Assembly (NCBI RefSeq): GCF_019443125.1
Contig: NZ_JAHYXK010000002.1
Location: 124,001-188,000, forward strand
Source of the DNA: Pontibacter aydingkolensis
GTDB lineage: Bacteria; Bacteroidota; Bacteroidia; Cytophagales; Hymenobacteraceae
DNA: 64,000 bases
Direction of reading: 5' to 3'
The translations under genes and the position numbers were made by a program. Position 1 is the first letter of the stretch, and the number at the start of each line of letters is the position of its first letter. The notes under the pieces were generated by a model. That model saw only the letters and a list, made by a program, of their open reading frames with translations, was not told the origin of the DNA and searched no databases. Shown here one piece after another: positions 10,773-19,139 of the stretch.

Positions 10773-11852
10773 ATGAGCTTTCAAGAAGAAAATGCAGTCT
10801 TTATAAATAAGGTCATTGTTCAGCTTGCTTATGTTTCTGGACGAAAGAATAAAAAAAGGTTGTTCGATCAGAAAATCAAAGATGAGGCCCTGAAACTTAT
10901 TAATATCTCCTATAGAAGAAGAGTTAAAGAACCTAAGCAGGTAATACACTTTTATGAGGATGTGTTGAATTCAGAGATAGGTGTTTATGTTAAAGAGCAT
11001 CTATGTGAATACATAGTTGATGTTTATTTAGAAGCAAATTGTGACAGGATATTAGAGGAAATAAAGATGAATAGTGAGCTATGTAAGTTAGCAGCATCAT
11101 CATCCATTATTCCTGACTTGATTCTTGAAGTGAATGGCAATGATTATCTATATAGGAAATTGAAAGAAGTAGGGGTACCTCAGGAAGCAAGGTTCCCTTA
11201 CTCAATAGCATATTCGCTTGCAGATACTATATGTAGGATCATAAATCAGGTACGGCCTACTGTAGAGTTAGAAACAGTGTTAACTCATTTTATCAAGTAT
11301 TATAATTCTTTAGATCGTGAGAATAAAAGGATTTGCGCAAATACTTTTTTAAAAACTTTCAATAATTATTTGTCTGATTTATTGAGCTGTCAAATTCAGC
11401 AATCGAAATCAGTAGGTATAACTGAGAAGTTTCAGAAGTTAAAAAAATTTCTGGGATTAGTTAGAGACTTTAAATCTAAAAGAATTCTGGACTACTCATC
11501 AATACCTTTATTAGACTTTGATGCCAAAGAACATATAACCTTGGGAGACAAGTACTTGGAACAGCATAGAGTTTTCAGCAGTCTCTTAAAAAAGATTGAA
11601 GAACATGTAAAGTCTTTAGATATACCGCTCCATGAAGATGAAGTGCTTGAGCTGTTGCTTGAAATTGCAGTTCTAGAGAAGACATTAACTAACATCATGG
11701 ATAATAGACTTCTTAAGTCCATGGTAAGTGTCTCAAAATTTAAAATAATTGAAACACTAGGTGTCGATTTCCTTAAAGATCAATACACTAGAAATTACCT
11801 CTTCAAAGAAGTGATTCGGAGTAAGTACATCTTTGAGGCCTTGCAAGATTAA
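10773..11852 (+). CDS. Unknown protein X1 of the DISARM-like operon (paralogue of the next gene)
   Basis: 359 residues from the ATG at 10773, four bases after the drmB stop. A longer frame reaches back into drmB, but that part is only an out-of-frame reading of it. The protein is soluble and predicted mostly helical. Segments IHFYEDVL...VVDVYLEANCDRIL near the N-terminus, LTHFIKYY and SSIPLLDFD in the middle and FKEVIRSKYIFEAL at the C-terminus have counterparts in the same order in the protein encoded at 11915, so the two are full-length paralogues. I recognise no enzyme motif; in particular there is no HKD phospholipase motif, so it is not DrmC. A role as an adaptor or regulator of the helicase core is possible but unproven. 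Confidence 0.75.
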   Translation: MSFQEENAVFINKVIVQLAYVSGRKNKKRLFDQKIKDEALKLINISYRRRVKEPKQVIHFYEDVLNSEIGVYVKEHLCEYIVDVYLEANCDRILEEIKMNSELCKLAASSSIIPDLILEVNGNDYLYRKLKEVGVPQEARFPYSIAYSLADTICRIINQVRPTVELETVLTHFIKYYNSLDRENKRICANTFLKTFNNYLSDLLSCQIQQSKSVGITEKFQKLKKFLGLVRDFKSKRILDYSSIPLLDFDAKEHITLGDKYLEQHRVFSSLLKKIEEHVKSLDIPLHEDEVLELLLEIAVLEKTLTNIMDNRLLKSMVSVSKFKIIETLGVDFLKDQYTRNYLFKEVIRSKYIFEALQD

Positions 11853-11861
11853 ATCTTGCAA
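11841..11861 (+). promoter_or_regulatory. Hairpin spanning the X1 stop codon
   Basis: A perfect 9-base stem (TTGCAAGAT / ATCTTGCAA) encloses a three-base loop that is exactly the TAA stop codon of X1. There is no T-run, so it is not a classical terminator. It could slow decay or set the ratio of X1 to X2 transcripts. Confidence 0.4.
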
Positions 11862-11914
11862 CCAAGAAATATACATATTGTATATCTATTGGGAAGTAAT
11901 AGTAATCTGTAGCA

Positions 11915-12958
11915 ATGATGATGTTCAGCGATAGCAATAAATATTTCCTACAAAACTCACGACAAGAGCTTAGTAAGTTAAACAAAGATGAAGCATTATC
12001 AACTTTCAACGAGAAGTTCAAAGAGCAAGCATTTGAACGCATACAAAGAAGTTACTCAGAAATAACGCACGCAGAAAGATTCTCTTTTTATGAGGATGTT
12101 TTAGAGCATTTAGGCGATTATGTGGTTGATGAGCTAATAATAGATATTTACTTGGAAGATGAATGCGATCAGATATTGAAAAGAGTTATCAAAAGGTTAA
12201 GCATTCTAGAGAGTAGACTTCCACAAAGTTTTGTTCTGTCAGGACTACTAAATGCTTCATCTTGCAACTGCTTCTTAAAAGAAGAACTTACAAAATGTAT
12301 CGGGATAACTGAAGTTGATTTGCATAATACAAATCAAAATTCACACCCTATCATAAAGAAGTTTGCTATAAGTATCAACTCTTCATTATTAAATTCGAAG
12401 GGAGAGGCAGAACTTCGAAGACTTCTCATTCACTTCATAAAGTTCTGGTCTTTACCTAATTCAAAGAGAGGCAACAGGAACGATAAAGGGATTTTACTTT
12501 TACATCTGATTAATACATTTATCGAATCTCAGCAGAACAATTTATGTCTTAATCTCAAAGAGGTTGTGGCAGATTTAAACAAGTATAGACTGAAGGACTT
12601 AGTTGCAGTACCTTTGCTCAACCTTGATAAAGGAAAATCAGATAACCTACCTGTAGGATATTTCATATTAAAAGAGAGGTTACAAGAAAAGCTTGAACAT
12701 ATATCATTTCTAAAGCAAGCCATCACGCCTAATGACACTTTGGAGTTTTTAAAAGAATATATAGTCAAACATAATAAAACCAATAATTCTGCTCATTTTA
12801 AAGCTTTAAAGGCAAAGGTTATAAGTGAGGTACATAAAGTAAAGAAAGAAGATATATTAAAAATTATTGGGATAGAAGCTCTGATTAATAAGTACCAGGC
12901 GGATGAATTCTTAAGCAAAATCATACGAAGGAAGTATATTATTGAAGTAATTGAGTAA
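11915..12958 (+). CDS. Unknown protein X2 of the DISARM-like operon (paralogue of X1)
   Basis: 347 residues. It matches X1 along its whole length: FSFYEDVLEHLGDYVVDELI and IDIYLEDECDQIL near the N-terminus, RLLIHFIKFW and AVPLLNLDK in the middle, and LSKIIRRKYIIEVIE at the C-terminus. Identity looks low, so the duplication is old or the copies have split function. The start has three ATG codons in a row (11915-11923). It lies 62 bases after X1, further than the other joints of the operon, with the X1 stop hairpin in between. It is the last gene; the 147 bases after it hold no clear terminator. Function unknown. Confidence 0.75.
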   Translation: MMMFSDSNKYFLQNSRQELSKLNKDEALSTFNEKFKEQAFERIQRSYSEITHAERFSFYEDVLEHLGDYVVDELIIDIYLEDECDQILKRVIKRLSILESRLPQSFVLSGLLNASSCNCFLKEELTKCIGITEVDLHNTNQNSHPIIKKFAISINSSLLNSKGEAELRRLLIHFIKFWSLPNSKRGNRNDKGILLLHLINTFIESQQNNLCLNLKEVVADLNKYRLKDLVAVPLLNLDKGKSDNLPVGYFILKERLQEKLEHISFLKQAITPNDTLEFLKEYIVKHNKTNNSAHFKALKAKVISEVHKVKKEDILKIIGIEALINKYQADEFLSKIIRRKYIIEVIE

Positions 12959-13105
12959 CTAGCTTCACTCAGAGTTCTCTTTAACCCTTGCATTCAATTA
13001 AACATTGCAAAGTAATATCTATAGTCACACAGCCACAGATATTAAGCAGCACTTCGACCACCTTATATCCAAACAGATAATGCTTCTACTGCGGGATGAA
13101 TATCA

Positions 13106-14605
13106 ATGAAGCAGAGAAAGCATAATAAACAACATATACACAAATACAGGATTATAGAAGAAATTTTGGAAGATATTTTAGACGTTGTTTCAGGTAGCCC
13201 ACTTGCTTTAAAGCAAGCCCCAGCTGTACCAGCAAGAACATTCCACGGCTTTGCATATGAGCCCTGCCTGGTGAAAGTGAAGGAGCTATTAGCGAAAAAA
13301 AACATTCAGATTCCTTATTACCAGCGCCCTTATAAGTGGACGTCTCAAAATGTTAATCAGCTACTGGATGACATTCTGCTACATCGAAAGCGTTCGGCCT
13401 ACCGTTTAGGAACGATAGTAATGCATCAGGAGGCAGGTCAGAACGTGTTACACATAGTAGACGGTCAGCAGCGGTGCATTACCCTGACTCTTATTGCACT
13501 GGCAATACATGACACGCAGAAGGAGCTGCTAAAGAAAATCAGCAAAGAGGAAAACCTACCAGCTTACAGGCCTCAATTGGCTAGCCTACAGTTCACCGAC
13601 AGGCTTTCGCAGAGAAACATTCAGCAGAACTACAACGAGATTAGGAGGAGGGTGCGGGAGTTCGACCAGGAGGCTGTGCGTTTCTTCTATTACCATTGCG
13701 AACTAGTAGAGGTTGTGATCAGGAATATATCCGAAGCCTTCCAATTTTTTGACTCACAGAATGCCAGGGGTCGTGACTTGGAGCCACATGACTTGCTAAA
13801 GGCATTTCACCTACGCGAAATGGCACAATCAGCTACTGAGCAGGAAAAGCTCGAGAGTGTAGCAGCTTGGGAGGCGATGGACACAGATCACCTTACCCGT
13901 TTGTTCGGCAACTACCTGTACCGGGTACGCAAATGGTCAAAAGGCTACTCAGCCCGCTACTTCACTAAAAACGAGGTGGGAGTGTTCAAAGGAATTAGCC
14001 CACAGGGAAGTGAAGTGTTTCCACTCGCCGCACTACACCGGATCGGTCACTTTTACATAGATGCCTATAATAAAGAGTACCACCGGCAGATAGATGGTGC
14101 GGTCATGCCTTATCCATTCCAACTGGATGGCGTGCTCATGAACGGAAAACGTTTCTTTGAGCTTGTCAGTCACTATCAGGTTCTTCTCAAGCAGATGAAA
14201 GGCCTGCAGCAGCAGCTAAAAGAAAGTAAGGATTCAAACGCCTATCAAATTCTGAAAACATTGGACAGTTACCCTAGCAGGGACCGCCTGGGCGACAAGT
14301 ATGTGCGCAATCTTTTTGACTGTTGTCTGCTCTATTACCTGGATAAGTTTGGCACAGCGGAGGTAGGTCGTGCTATAGAGAAGTTCTTCATATGGGCGTA
14401 CAGCTTGCGCCTGCAGCAGTATTCGGTACGGTTGGCATCAATGGACAACCACACGAAGGAGAGCACAAGGCTATTTAAAATTATGCGGGAAGCCCTACGA
14501 CCTGCAGATATCTTGGGAATTTCATTAACTCCGCCAAAGGAAGTTAAGGCAACACAAGTAAAGGAAATTGAAGACCTGTTTAGACTATTACACTATCTCC
14601 CATGA
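13106..14605 (+). CDS. DUF262 protein (GmrS-like), first of a coupled pair
   Basis: 499 residues. The DUF262 core begins near residue 55: IQIPYYQRPYKW, then LHIVDGQQRCITLTLIAL with the invariant DGQQR, and FDSQNARGRDLEPHDLLKAF with the usual N-x-RG-x2-L-x3-DLLK pattern. DUF262 proteins form the ParB/Srx-like nucleotide-binding half of GmrSD type IV restriction enzymes, which cut modified phage DNA. No H-x2-P nuclease motif of DUF1524 is seen in the C-terminal half. The stop overlaps the start of the next DUF262 gene in an ATGA, so the two are translationally coupled. The first 50 residues look unconserved. A nearby ATG at 13096 opens a short different frame, so the exact start is uncertain. 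Confidence 0.8.
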   Translation: MKQRKHNKQHIHKYRIIEEILEDILDVVSGSPLALKQAPAVPARTFHGFAYEPCLVKVKELLAKKNIQIPYYQRPYKWTSQNVNQLLDDILLHRKRSAYRLGTIVMHQEAGQNVLHIVDGQQRCITLTLIALAIHDTQKELLKKISKEENLPAYRPQLASLQFTDRLSQRNIQQNYNEIRRRVREFDQEAVRFFYYHCELVEVVIRNISEAFQFFDSQNARGRDLEPHDLLKAFHLREMAQSATEQEKLESVAAWEAMDTDHLTRLFGNYLYRVRKWSKGYSARYFTKNEVGVFKGISPQGSEVFPLAALHRIGHFYIDAYNKEYHRQIDGAVMPYPFQLDGVLMNGKRFFELVSHYQVLLKQMKGLQQQLKESKDSNAYQILKTLDSYPSRDRLGDKYVRNLFDCCLLYYLDKFGTAEVGRAIEKFFIWAYSLRLQQYSVRLASMDNHTKESTRLFKIMREALRPADILGISLTPPKEVKATQVKEIEDLFRLLHYLP

Positions 14606-16527
14606 GCAATCAATCCATTAAGACCCTGAGTATTAAAGAACTCTTTGATGCGGATCAGTACCTGATCCCTGTGTACCAGCGGAACTATGCCTGGGAGGCA
14701 AAGGAAATAAACCAGTTAATCCAGGACATTGCTGATTATGCCGTGCATTATCCGAATACCAACTATTACATAGGCACCTTGGTTATTTACAAGCGTGTCA
14801 GCAATGGTAGCACACTTTATGAGACGATAGATGGACAGCAGCGGCTAACCACCCTCAACATACTGCTTAATGTCCTAAAGCGGGAGTTTAGAGAAGAGTT
14901 AGTAGGTTTATTGCATAAAAGTGCTTTGAATTTAGCTTTTGAAAGCCGTCCACTGGCAACAGAAACCCTACAGGCAATAGCTGCCGATACCGACATAATA
15001 CCCTATCAAGAAAGTCATGCTTATACCCCGGCTATTCGCATAGCTTATTCTATTGCAAAAACAGGCCTAGAAAAGATTTCCAATGAAGTTGGGTTAAGTA
15101 TTGATGGTTTCTATGAGTATTTGATGAACCGCGTGCTCATCCTGCGAGTAGGGGTTCCACATGATACTGACTTGAACCACTACTTCGAGATCATGAACAA
15201 CAGGGGTGAGCAGCTGGAGAAGCATGAAATCCTGAAGGCAAGGCTATTACAAAAGATTCAGAAGGACAAAAGTGCCAGCTATGCCTTTAATAAGGTTTGG
15301 GAAGCATGTTCCGACATGGAACGCTATGTTCAATACGGTTTTGATACCAATCAGCGTGATGCTTTGTTTTTAGCAGGGAATTGGGACACACTCCAAGCTA
15401 GCGACTTTATTGAGCTGAAAGCTTTACTTTCCCACACAGGTTCTGAAGATGAGAAATCAAGCCAAAATGATATAGATCTTAAAGGCTGGAGCATAGACGA
15501 AATTATTGCCGCTGATACTATTCGAGAAGATGGAGGAAAGAAAGCTGGTGAAGCGCCTGAGCGTTTTACCTCCGTCATTAGCTTCCCTAACTTTCTACTA
15601 CACGTGCTTCGCCTCCAGACAAAGCAGAGCGTACCGCTTGACGATAAAAGACTGCTTGATATATTCGATGATTACCTGGAAGAGCATGAAAAAGGCCCTG
15701 TAGACTTTGTACACGAATTCGGCTATAACTTGCTCAAAGCCCGGTATCTTTTCGACAAATATGTCCTGAAGCGAGAAGTGTTTAATGAGCAGGAAAGGTG
15801 GAGCTTAAAGCGACTGAAAAGGCCTCAAAGCAATAGCGTGAGCTATGTAAACACTTTTGGTGTAGAAGAGGCTCAAGATGGTGAAAACAAAAACTTGATT
15901 ATGTTGCTGGCCATGTTCCATGTGTCGGCACCAACACAGGTATATAAGCACTGGCTGAACGCAGTCTTAAAATTTGTGTTCGAGAGGGAATCTTTTGAGG
16001 TAGCCGATTACCTGAGTTTTCTGAAAGATTTAGCAAGACGCTACCTGTTCAATCGCTATTTAAAGCAAGTACCAGACGATTACTACCAAATCATCTATAA
16101 GGGTGTAGTTCTACCTGAGAGAAACAAATTAAATGAAGAGCGTCTGAACAAAGGGACTGCGGTAGAAAACTTTATCTTCAATTACCTGGATTACCTACTC
16201 TGGAATAATAAGTCAAAAGGCTATCAGGATTTTGAATTTACTTTCAGCAATTCAGTAGAGCATTACTACCCACAGAAGCCCTTGGGCAACATAGATCGTC
16301 TTGAGGAGGGGTTAGATGAGTTTGGCAACCTCTGCCTGATCAGTAGTAGCAAGAACTCCAAGCTAAGTAACAACTTGCCTGCTGCGAAAAAAGATTACTA
16401 CTATAAAGTTGGGCCGGATAGCCTAAAACAGCAACTGATGATGGATTTTGATAATTGGGGGACTGAGGAGATACGTGAGCACGGCAATAAGATGAAGCAA
16501 ATACTTTTCAACGAGCTTTGCATCTAA
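14602..16527 (+). CDS. DUF262-DUF1524 protein (GmrSD-like nuclease), second of a coupled pair
   Basis: 641 residues. The N-terminal DUF262 domain shows YLIPVYQRNYAW, YETIDGQQRLTTLNILL and FEIMNNRGEQLEKHEILKA. The C-terminal DUF1524 domain shows SVEHYYPQKP (the H-x2-P nuclease motif) and FGNLCLISSSKNSKLSN (the GN-L-x2-N-SKLSN pattern) at about residues 552-595. This is the full GmrSD layout; family members are nucleases of type IV restriction and related anti-phage systems. The start ATG overlaps the previous stop. The unit is only 147 bases behind the DISARM-like operon and reads the same way, so the region looks like a small defence cluster. Target and nucleotide dependence cannot be read from sequence. 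Confidence 0.85.
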   Translation: MSNQSIKTLSIKELFDADQYLIPVYQRNYAWEAKEINQLIQDIADYAVHYPNTNYYIGTLVIYKRVSNGSTLYETIDGQQRLTTLNILLNVLKREFREELVGLLHKSALNLAFESRPLATETLQAIAADTDIIPYQESHAYTPAIRIAYSIAKTGLEKISNEVGLSIDGFYEYLMNRVLILRVGVPHDTDLNHYFEIMNNRGEQLEKHEILKARLLQKIQKDKSASYAFNKVWEACSDMERYVQYGFDTNQRDALFLAGNWDTLQASDFIELKALLSHTGSEDEKSSQNDIDLKGWSIDEIIAADTIREDGGKKAGEAPERFTSVISFPNFLLHVLRLQTKQSVPLDDKRLLDIFDDYLEEHEKGPVDFVHEFGYNLLKARYLFDKYVLKREVFNEQERWSLKRLKRPQSNSVSYVNTFGVEEAQDGENKNLIMLLAMFHVSAPTQVYKHWLNAVLKFVFERESFEVADYLSFLKDLARRYLFNRYLKQVPDDYYQIIYKGVVLPERNKLNEERLNKGTAVENFIFNYLDYLLWNNKSKGYQDFEFTFSNSVEHYYPQKPLGNIDRLEEGLDEFGNLCLISSSKNSKLSNNLPAAKKDYYYKVGPDSLKQQLMMDFDNWGTEEIREHGNKMKQILFNELCI

Positions 16528-16595
16528 CTCAACTTAATCCAAAAGATTAATACTTTTAGTGAAAGTAGTCAAGTTATTTTCCTGTTGAAGGAATT

Positions 16596-16639
16596 ACCCC
16601 ATAGCATAGAGTCTAAATTCGAACTTGATGCTATGGGGT
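16596..16639. terminator. Hairpin between convergent genes
   Basis: A 12-base perfect stem (ACCCCATAGCAT / ATGCTATGGGGT) with a 20-base loop lies between the convergent DUF262 operon and the small gene at 16657. It ends in a short T-rich stretch (TTCTTTACCTT) rather than a clean T-run, so it is a terminator-like element of moderate strength. Confidence 0.5.
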
Positions 16640-16656
16640 TCTTTACCTTACAGAAA

Positions 16657-16926
16657 TTAATCCCTAAAATGAGAATTAACTATGGCATATGTTGACTCCC
16701 AGTCAATGTCATTGTCGGGGTTGTAGCGTATGATATACTGAGCCACATCGTAGAGCATAGCCCTACTAGCCCAAGGTTTATATAATAACTGCATCAACCA
16801 TTCTGATTCCCGACCTCTGGTTCTTCCAAGCTCCCATTTAGGTATAGAATAGGGGCGGTCACTGCCGTGCCATTCGTATTTGATAGTTAACGAATTCTCG
16901 TTGTCTTCAATGTAGTAGTCGTTCAT
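16657..16926 (-). CDS. Small unknown island protein
   Basis: 89 residues, acidic N-terminus (MNDYYIEDNENSLTIKYEWH), no signal peptide or membrane segment, tryptophan- and tyrosine-rich. It stands alone on the minus strand between the DUF262 pair and the next gene set. I do not recognise the family. The length, the clean ATG and the facing hairpin at 16596-16639 support a real gene, but nothing points to a function. Confidence 0.5.
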   Translation of the reverse strand: MNDYYIEDNENSLTIKYEWHGSDRPYSIPKWELGRTRGRESEWLMQLLYKPWASRAMLYDVAQYIIRYNPDNDIDWESTYAIVNSHFRD

Positions 16927-17275
16927 ATTTTTTATTTACTATTTTTTTAATCTAAGGAGTGCCAACCTGTATAGTGTTTTGAAAGGGTTAACGGTGTCCT
17001 TATAAATACTATAACACCCAAAAGAGGTAAAAGGTAAAATCACTTGAATCATAGGAGTTCGTTATGCAAATAAACCTAAGTCTTTGCCAAAAATCGTGGC
17101 ATTTCTATCTTCCCCTTTCTTATTGCGAACACCAGACATTATATAAGATAGCTTAAAGGCCCCATCCCATTTTTTTGCGGGTGTCAAAACGCCGGATTCC
17201 CCCTAGAAAGCCCCCCACCGGTACCCGAGGGCGGAGGTACCCCCCTCGTGTTTTTTCACTTAAACTTTAAAAACG
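16927..17275. other. Intergenic region, 349 bases, with a GC-rich repeat
   Basis: No recognised gene. Just before the next gene, 17211-17250 contains two GGTACC boxes 16 bases apart and a small inverted repeat (CGAGGG / CCCTCG), possibly a regulator site or leader structure. A small minus-strand reading frame at 17062-17139 is listed separately. Confidence 0.4.
17062..17139 (-). CDS. Possible 25-residue protein
   Basis: A short frame starts with ATG and reads MSGVRNKKGEDRNATIFGKD before ending in LGLFA. Its composition is protein-like, but there is no other support. It could equally be the remnant of a larger island gene. Confidence 0.2.
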   Translation of the reverse strand: MSGVRNKKGEDRNATIFGKDLGLFA

Positions 17276-17614
17276 ATGGTGACCATTACTGATTTCAAAA
17301 AACGCACCTCCGAGGAGGGAAAGGAGTTCAACGTGCTTTTACTGCAAGGAGACCTGGAGTTGATCCAGTCTAAGGCGTCCGGGAGATTCTACGCCACTGC
17401 CAAAACCTGCACCATTCCCTGCACCTTCAACGATGTCATCTGCGCCTCCTTAGTCGGGAAGACGCTACCGGGGCAGATCGAGAAGATGGCCTGTGACCCC
17501 TACGACTACCACATCCCCGGCACCGATGAGATCATCTCCCTGGCGCACACCTACTACTACGACCCGGTGGAGAGGACAATGGAGCAGGAAGTGTTTGGGA
17601 TAAAGGCAGCGTAG
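17276..17614 (+). CDS. Conserved small island protein, unknown function
   Basis: 112 residues, no signal peptide. The N-terminus MVTITDFKKRTSEEGKEFNV is followed by an alternating strand pattern and LVGKTLPGQIEKMACDPYDY. From memory, similar short proteins occur in Bacteroidota mobile elements near DUF3871 genes, but I know of no assigned function. Composition is GC-richer than the drm operon, pointing to a different donor. It is followed at 54 bases by another small gene in the same direction. Confidence 0.6.
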   Translation: MVTITDFKKRTSEEGKEFNVLLLQGDLELIQSKASGRFYATAKTCTIPCTFNDVICASLVGKTLPGQIEKMACDPYDYHIPGTDEIISLAHTYYYDPVERTMEQEVFGIKAA

Positions 17615-17667
17615 AACAGTAGTCAAGGGGTAGCCAGGCGCTACCTCTTTTCTTTTAACAACGAGTT

Positions 17668-17940
17668 ATGATTACCGACCTTCTTCTGAGCCCGGAGCCT
17701 AGCCGGTTCTCCAAGAGCTGTCTTTTCCTCTCGCGCTACAAACTACAGCGGGCTTATTGTCCTTTTCAGGTGATCTGTATCCGCTCCATCCGGAACATCA
17801 AGGCGGGAGAAAAATGCATGGTGGAAGCTGTACTGAGCTGGGGGACGGGCTTGCTGCTTTACTTCATCGAGGGAAAACCCTATCCGCACCACAGTTTCCG
17901 GTACGTGGAGCCCCACCACTTTATCATGACAGATCTTTAG
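17668..17940 (+). CDS. Small unknown island protein
   Basis: 90 residues (starts MITDLLLSPEPSRFSKSCLF), no membrane segment, one cysteine-containing basic stretch (YKLQRAYCPFQVICIRSIR). It follows the 17276 gene in the same direction and precedes the DUF3871 gene, so the three may be one transcription unit. Competing open frames on both strands overlap it (for example 17743-18183 minus). This one is preferred for its place in the co-directional run, with modest confidence. Confidence 0.45.
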   Translation: MITDLLLSPEPSRFSKSCLFLSRYKLQRAYCPFQVICIRSIRNIKAGEKCMVEAVLSWGTGLLLYFIEGKPYPHHSFRYVEPHHFIMTDL

Positions 17941-18140
17941 GCGAAAGTCTGCGGGAGTTATGCTGTATTTCTTTGGCATTGTTCTGTGAGATAGTTTCTC
18001 CCGTCCACTCAAAAAACTTCTGAAAGAACGTAGCCGCCTCCATGCGCTGCAGCAAGATGGAAAGGGGTAGTAACCCACCAGACCTGCTACCCCTTGGCAG
18101 CAGCTCACTAAACCTAAGTTAAACTTAAAACCAACAAAGC

Positions 18141-19139
18141 ATGAAAAATACACTGATGCGGGTAAATACCCAAGAAGAACCAAGGCTGGTTGTCAGCCAC
18201 CAAGAGGCAGACACACAGCGTACTGCCTCTCCGTTTATCGAAGCCAACACAGTTGCTGTCTCCCTGGCTGAGCTGCGCCAGGAGCACATCATCCCGGTTT
18301 ATGTTAAGGATAATGAGCCCTTGGTTAGCCAAGCAGACTTTATCAGCACGGCACAAGAAGCGGTCGCAACGGTATTTCAGGATCAGCAGCTTCTGACCCC
18401 TCAGATACGCTGCAGCCACTCCATCAAGGGCAGAATCCCGGAGGCTAAAGACAAACCCGCTACACAGCTGCAGGACTGGGAGAAAACCTTGTACTATGAG
18501 CGCATGATGTTCCTGCTTGAGATTCCCTCCATTACAGACATAATAGACGGCAATACCCTTACACTAACTGTGGGAGGCGTCAAGGCCTATAACCTGGACA
18601 ACCTCTACAACAAGAAGGGAGCGGCGGAGCATTTCAAGGTGTTCATCGGGTTCAACAACCAGGTCTGCACCAACCTATGTGTCAGGACAGACGGCTACCT
18701 GGCAGACCTGAAGGTGAGCAGCCTAGAGCAGCTGTATGTCGGCATTCGTCAGCTCATCAGCTCATATGACCAGCAGCTTCATTTAAAACAACTGCAATCA
18801 TTAACTGAGCATGCGATCACAGAGCAGCAGTTCGCGCAATTATTAGGCCGTTGCCGCATGTACCAGCACCTTCCAACCGAAGAGAAAAAGCAAATCCCCC
18901 CATTGCTGTTCGGCGACACCCAACTAACCACTGTCTGCAAGGACTACTATAGGGACGCCAGCTTCTGCAAACAGGAAGACGGGAACATCAGCCTGTGGAG
19001 GCTTTATAACCTCATGACCGGAGCTAACAAGTCCACTTATATAGATCAGTTCCTAGACCGTTCAGTCAACGCGCTGGACTTTTCTGTCCAAGTGCAGGGA
19101 GGCCTGCAGGGGCACAGCGCCAGTTGGTATTTAAACTGA
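18141..19139 (+). CDS. DUF3871 family protein
   Basis: 332 residues. The stretch SPFIEANTVAVSLAELRQEH and IIPVYVKDNEPLVSQADFI near residues 30-75, and the core LTVGGVKAYNLDNLYNKKGAAEHFKVFIGFNNQVCTNLC (about 136-175, shown here in part as FKVFIGFNNQVC), fit the DUF3871 family, which I know from Bacteroides-group mobile elements. It resembles the DUF932 proteins of phages and plasmids and may act on element DNA. No catalytic residues are known to me. Assignment from memory, without a profile search. Confidence 0.7.
   Translation: MKNTLMRVNTQEEPRLVVSHQEADTQRTASPFIEANTVAVSLAELRQEHIIPVYVKDNEPLVSQADFISTAQEAVATVFQDQQLLTPQIRCSHSIKGRIPEAKDKPATQLQDWEKTLYYERMMFLLEIPSITDIIDGNTLTLTVGGVKAYNLDNLYNKKGAAEHFKVFIGFNNQVCTNLCVRTDGYLADLKVSSLEQLYVGIRQLISSYDQQLHLKQLQSLTEHAITEQQFAQLLGRCRMYQHLPTEEKKQIPPLLFGDTQLTTVCKDYYRDASFCKQEDGNISLWRLYNLMTGANKSTYIDQFLDRSVNALDFSVQVQGGLQGHSASWYLN

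Noticed and set aside
10773..12958. X1 or X2 as DrmC (phospholipase D)
   Set aside because: Neither contains an H-x-K-x4-D motif.
17743..18183. 146-codon minus-strand frame
   Set aside because: It overlaps the 17668 gene and the DUF3871 start, cysteine- and serine-rich without domain pattern; probably a shadow.
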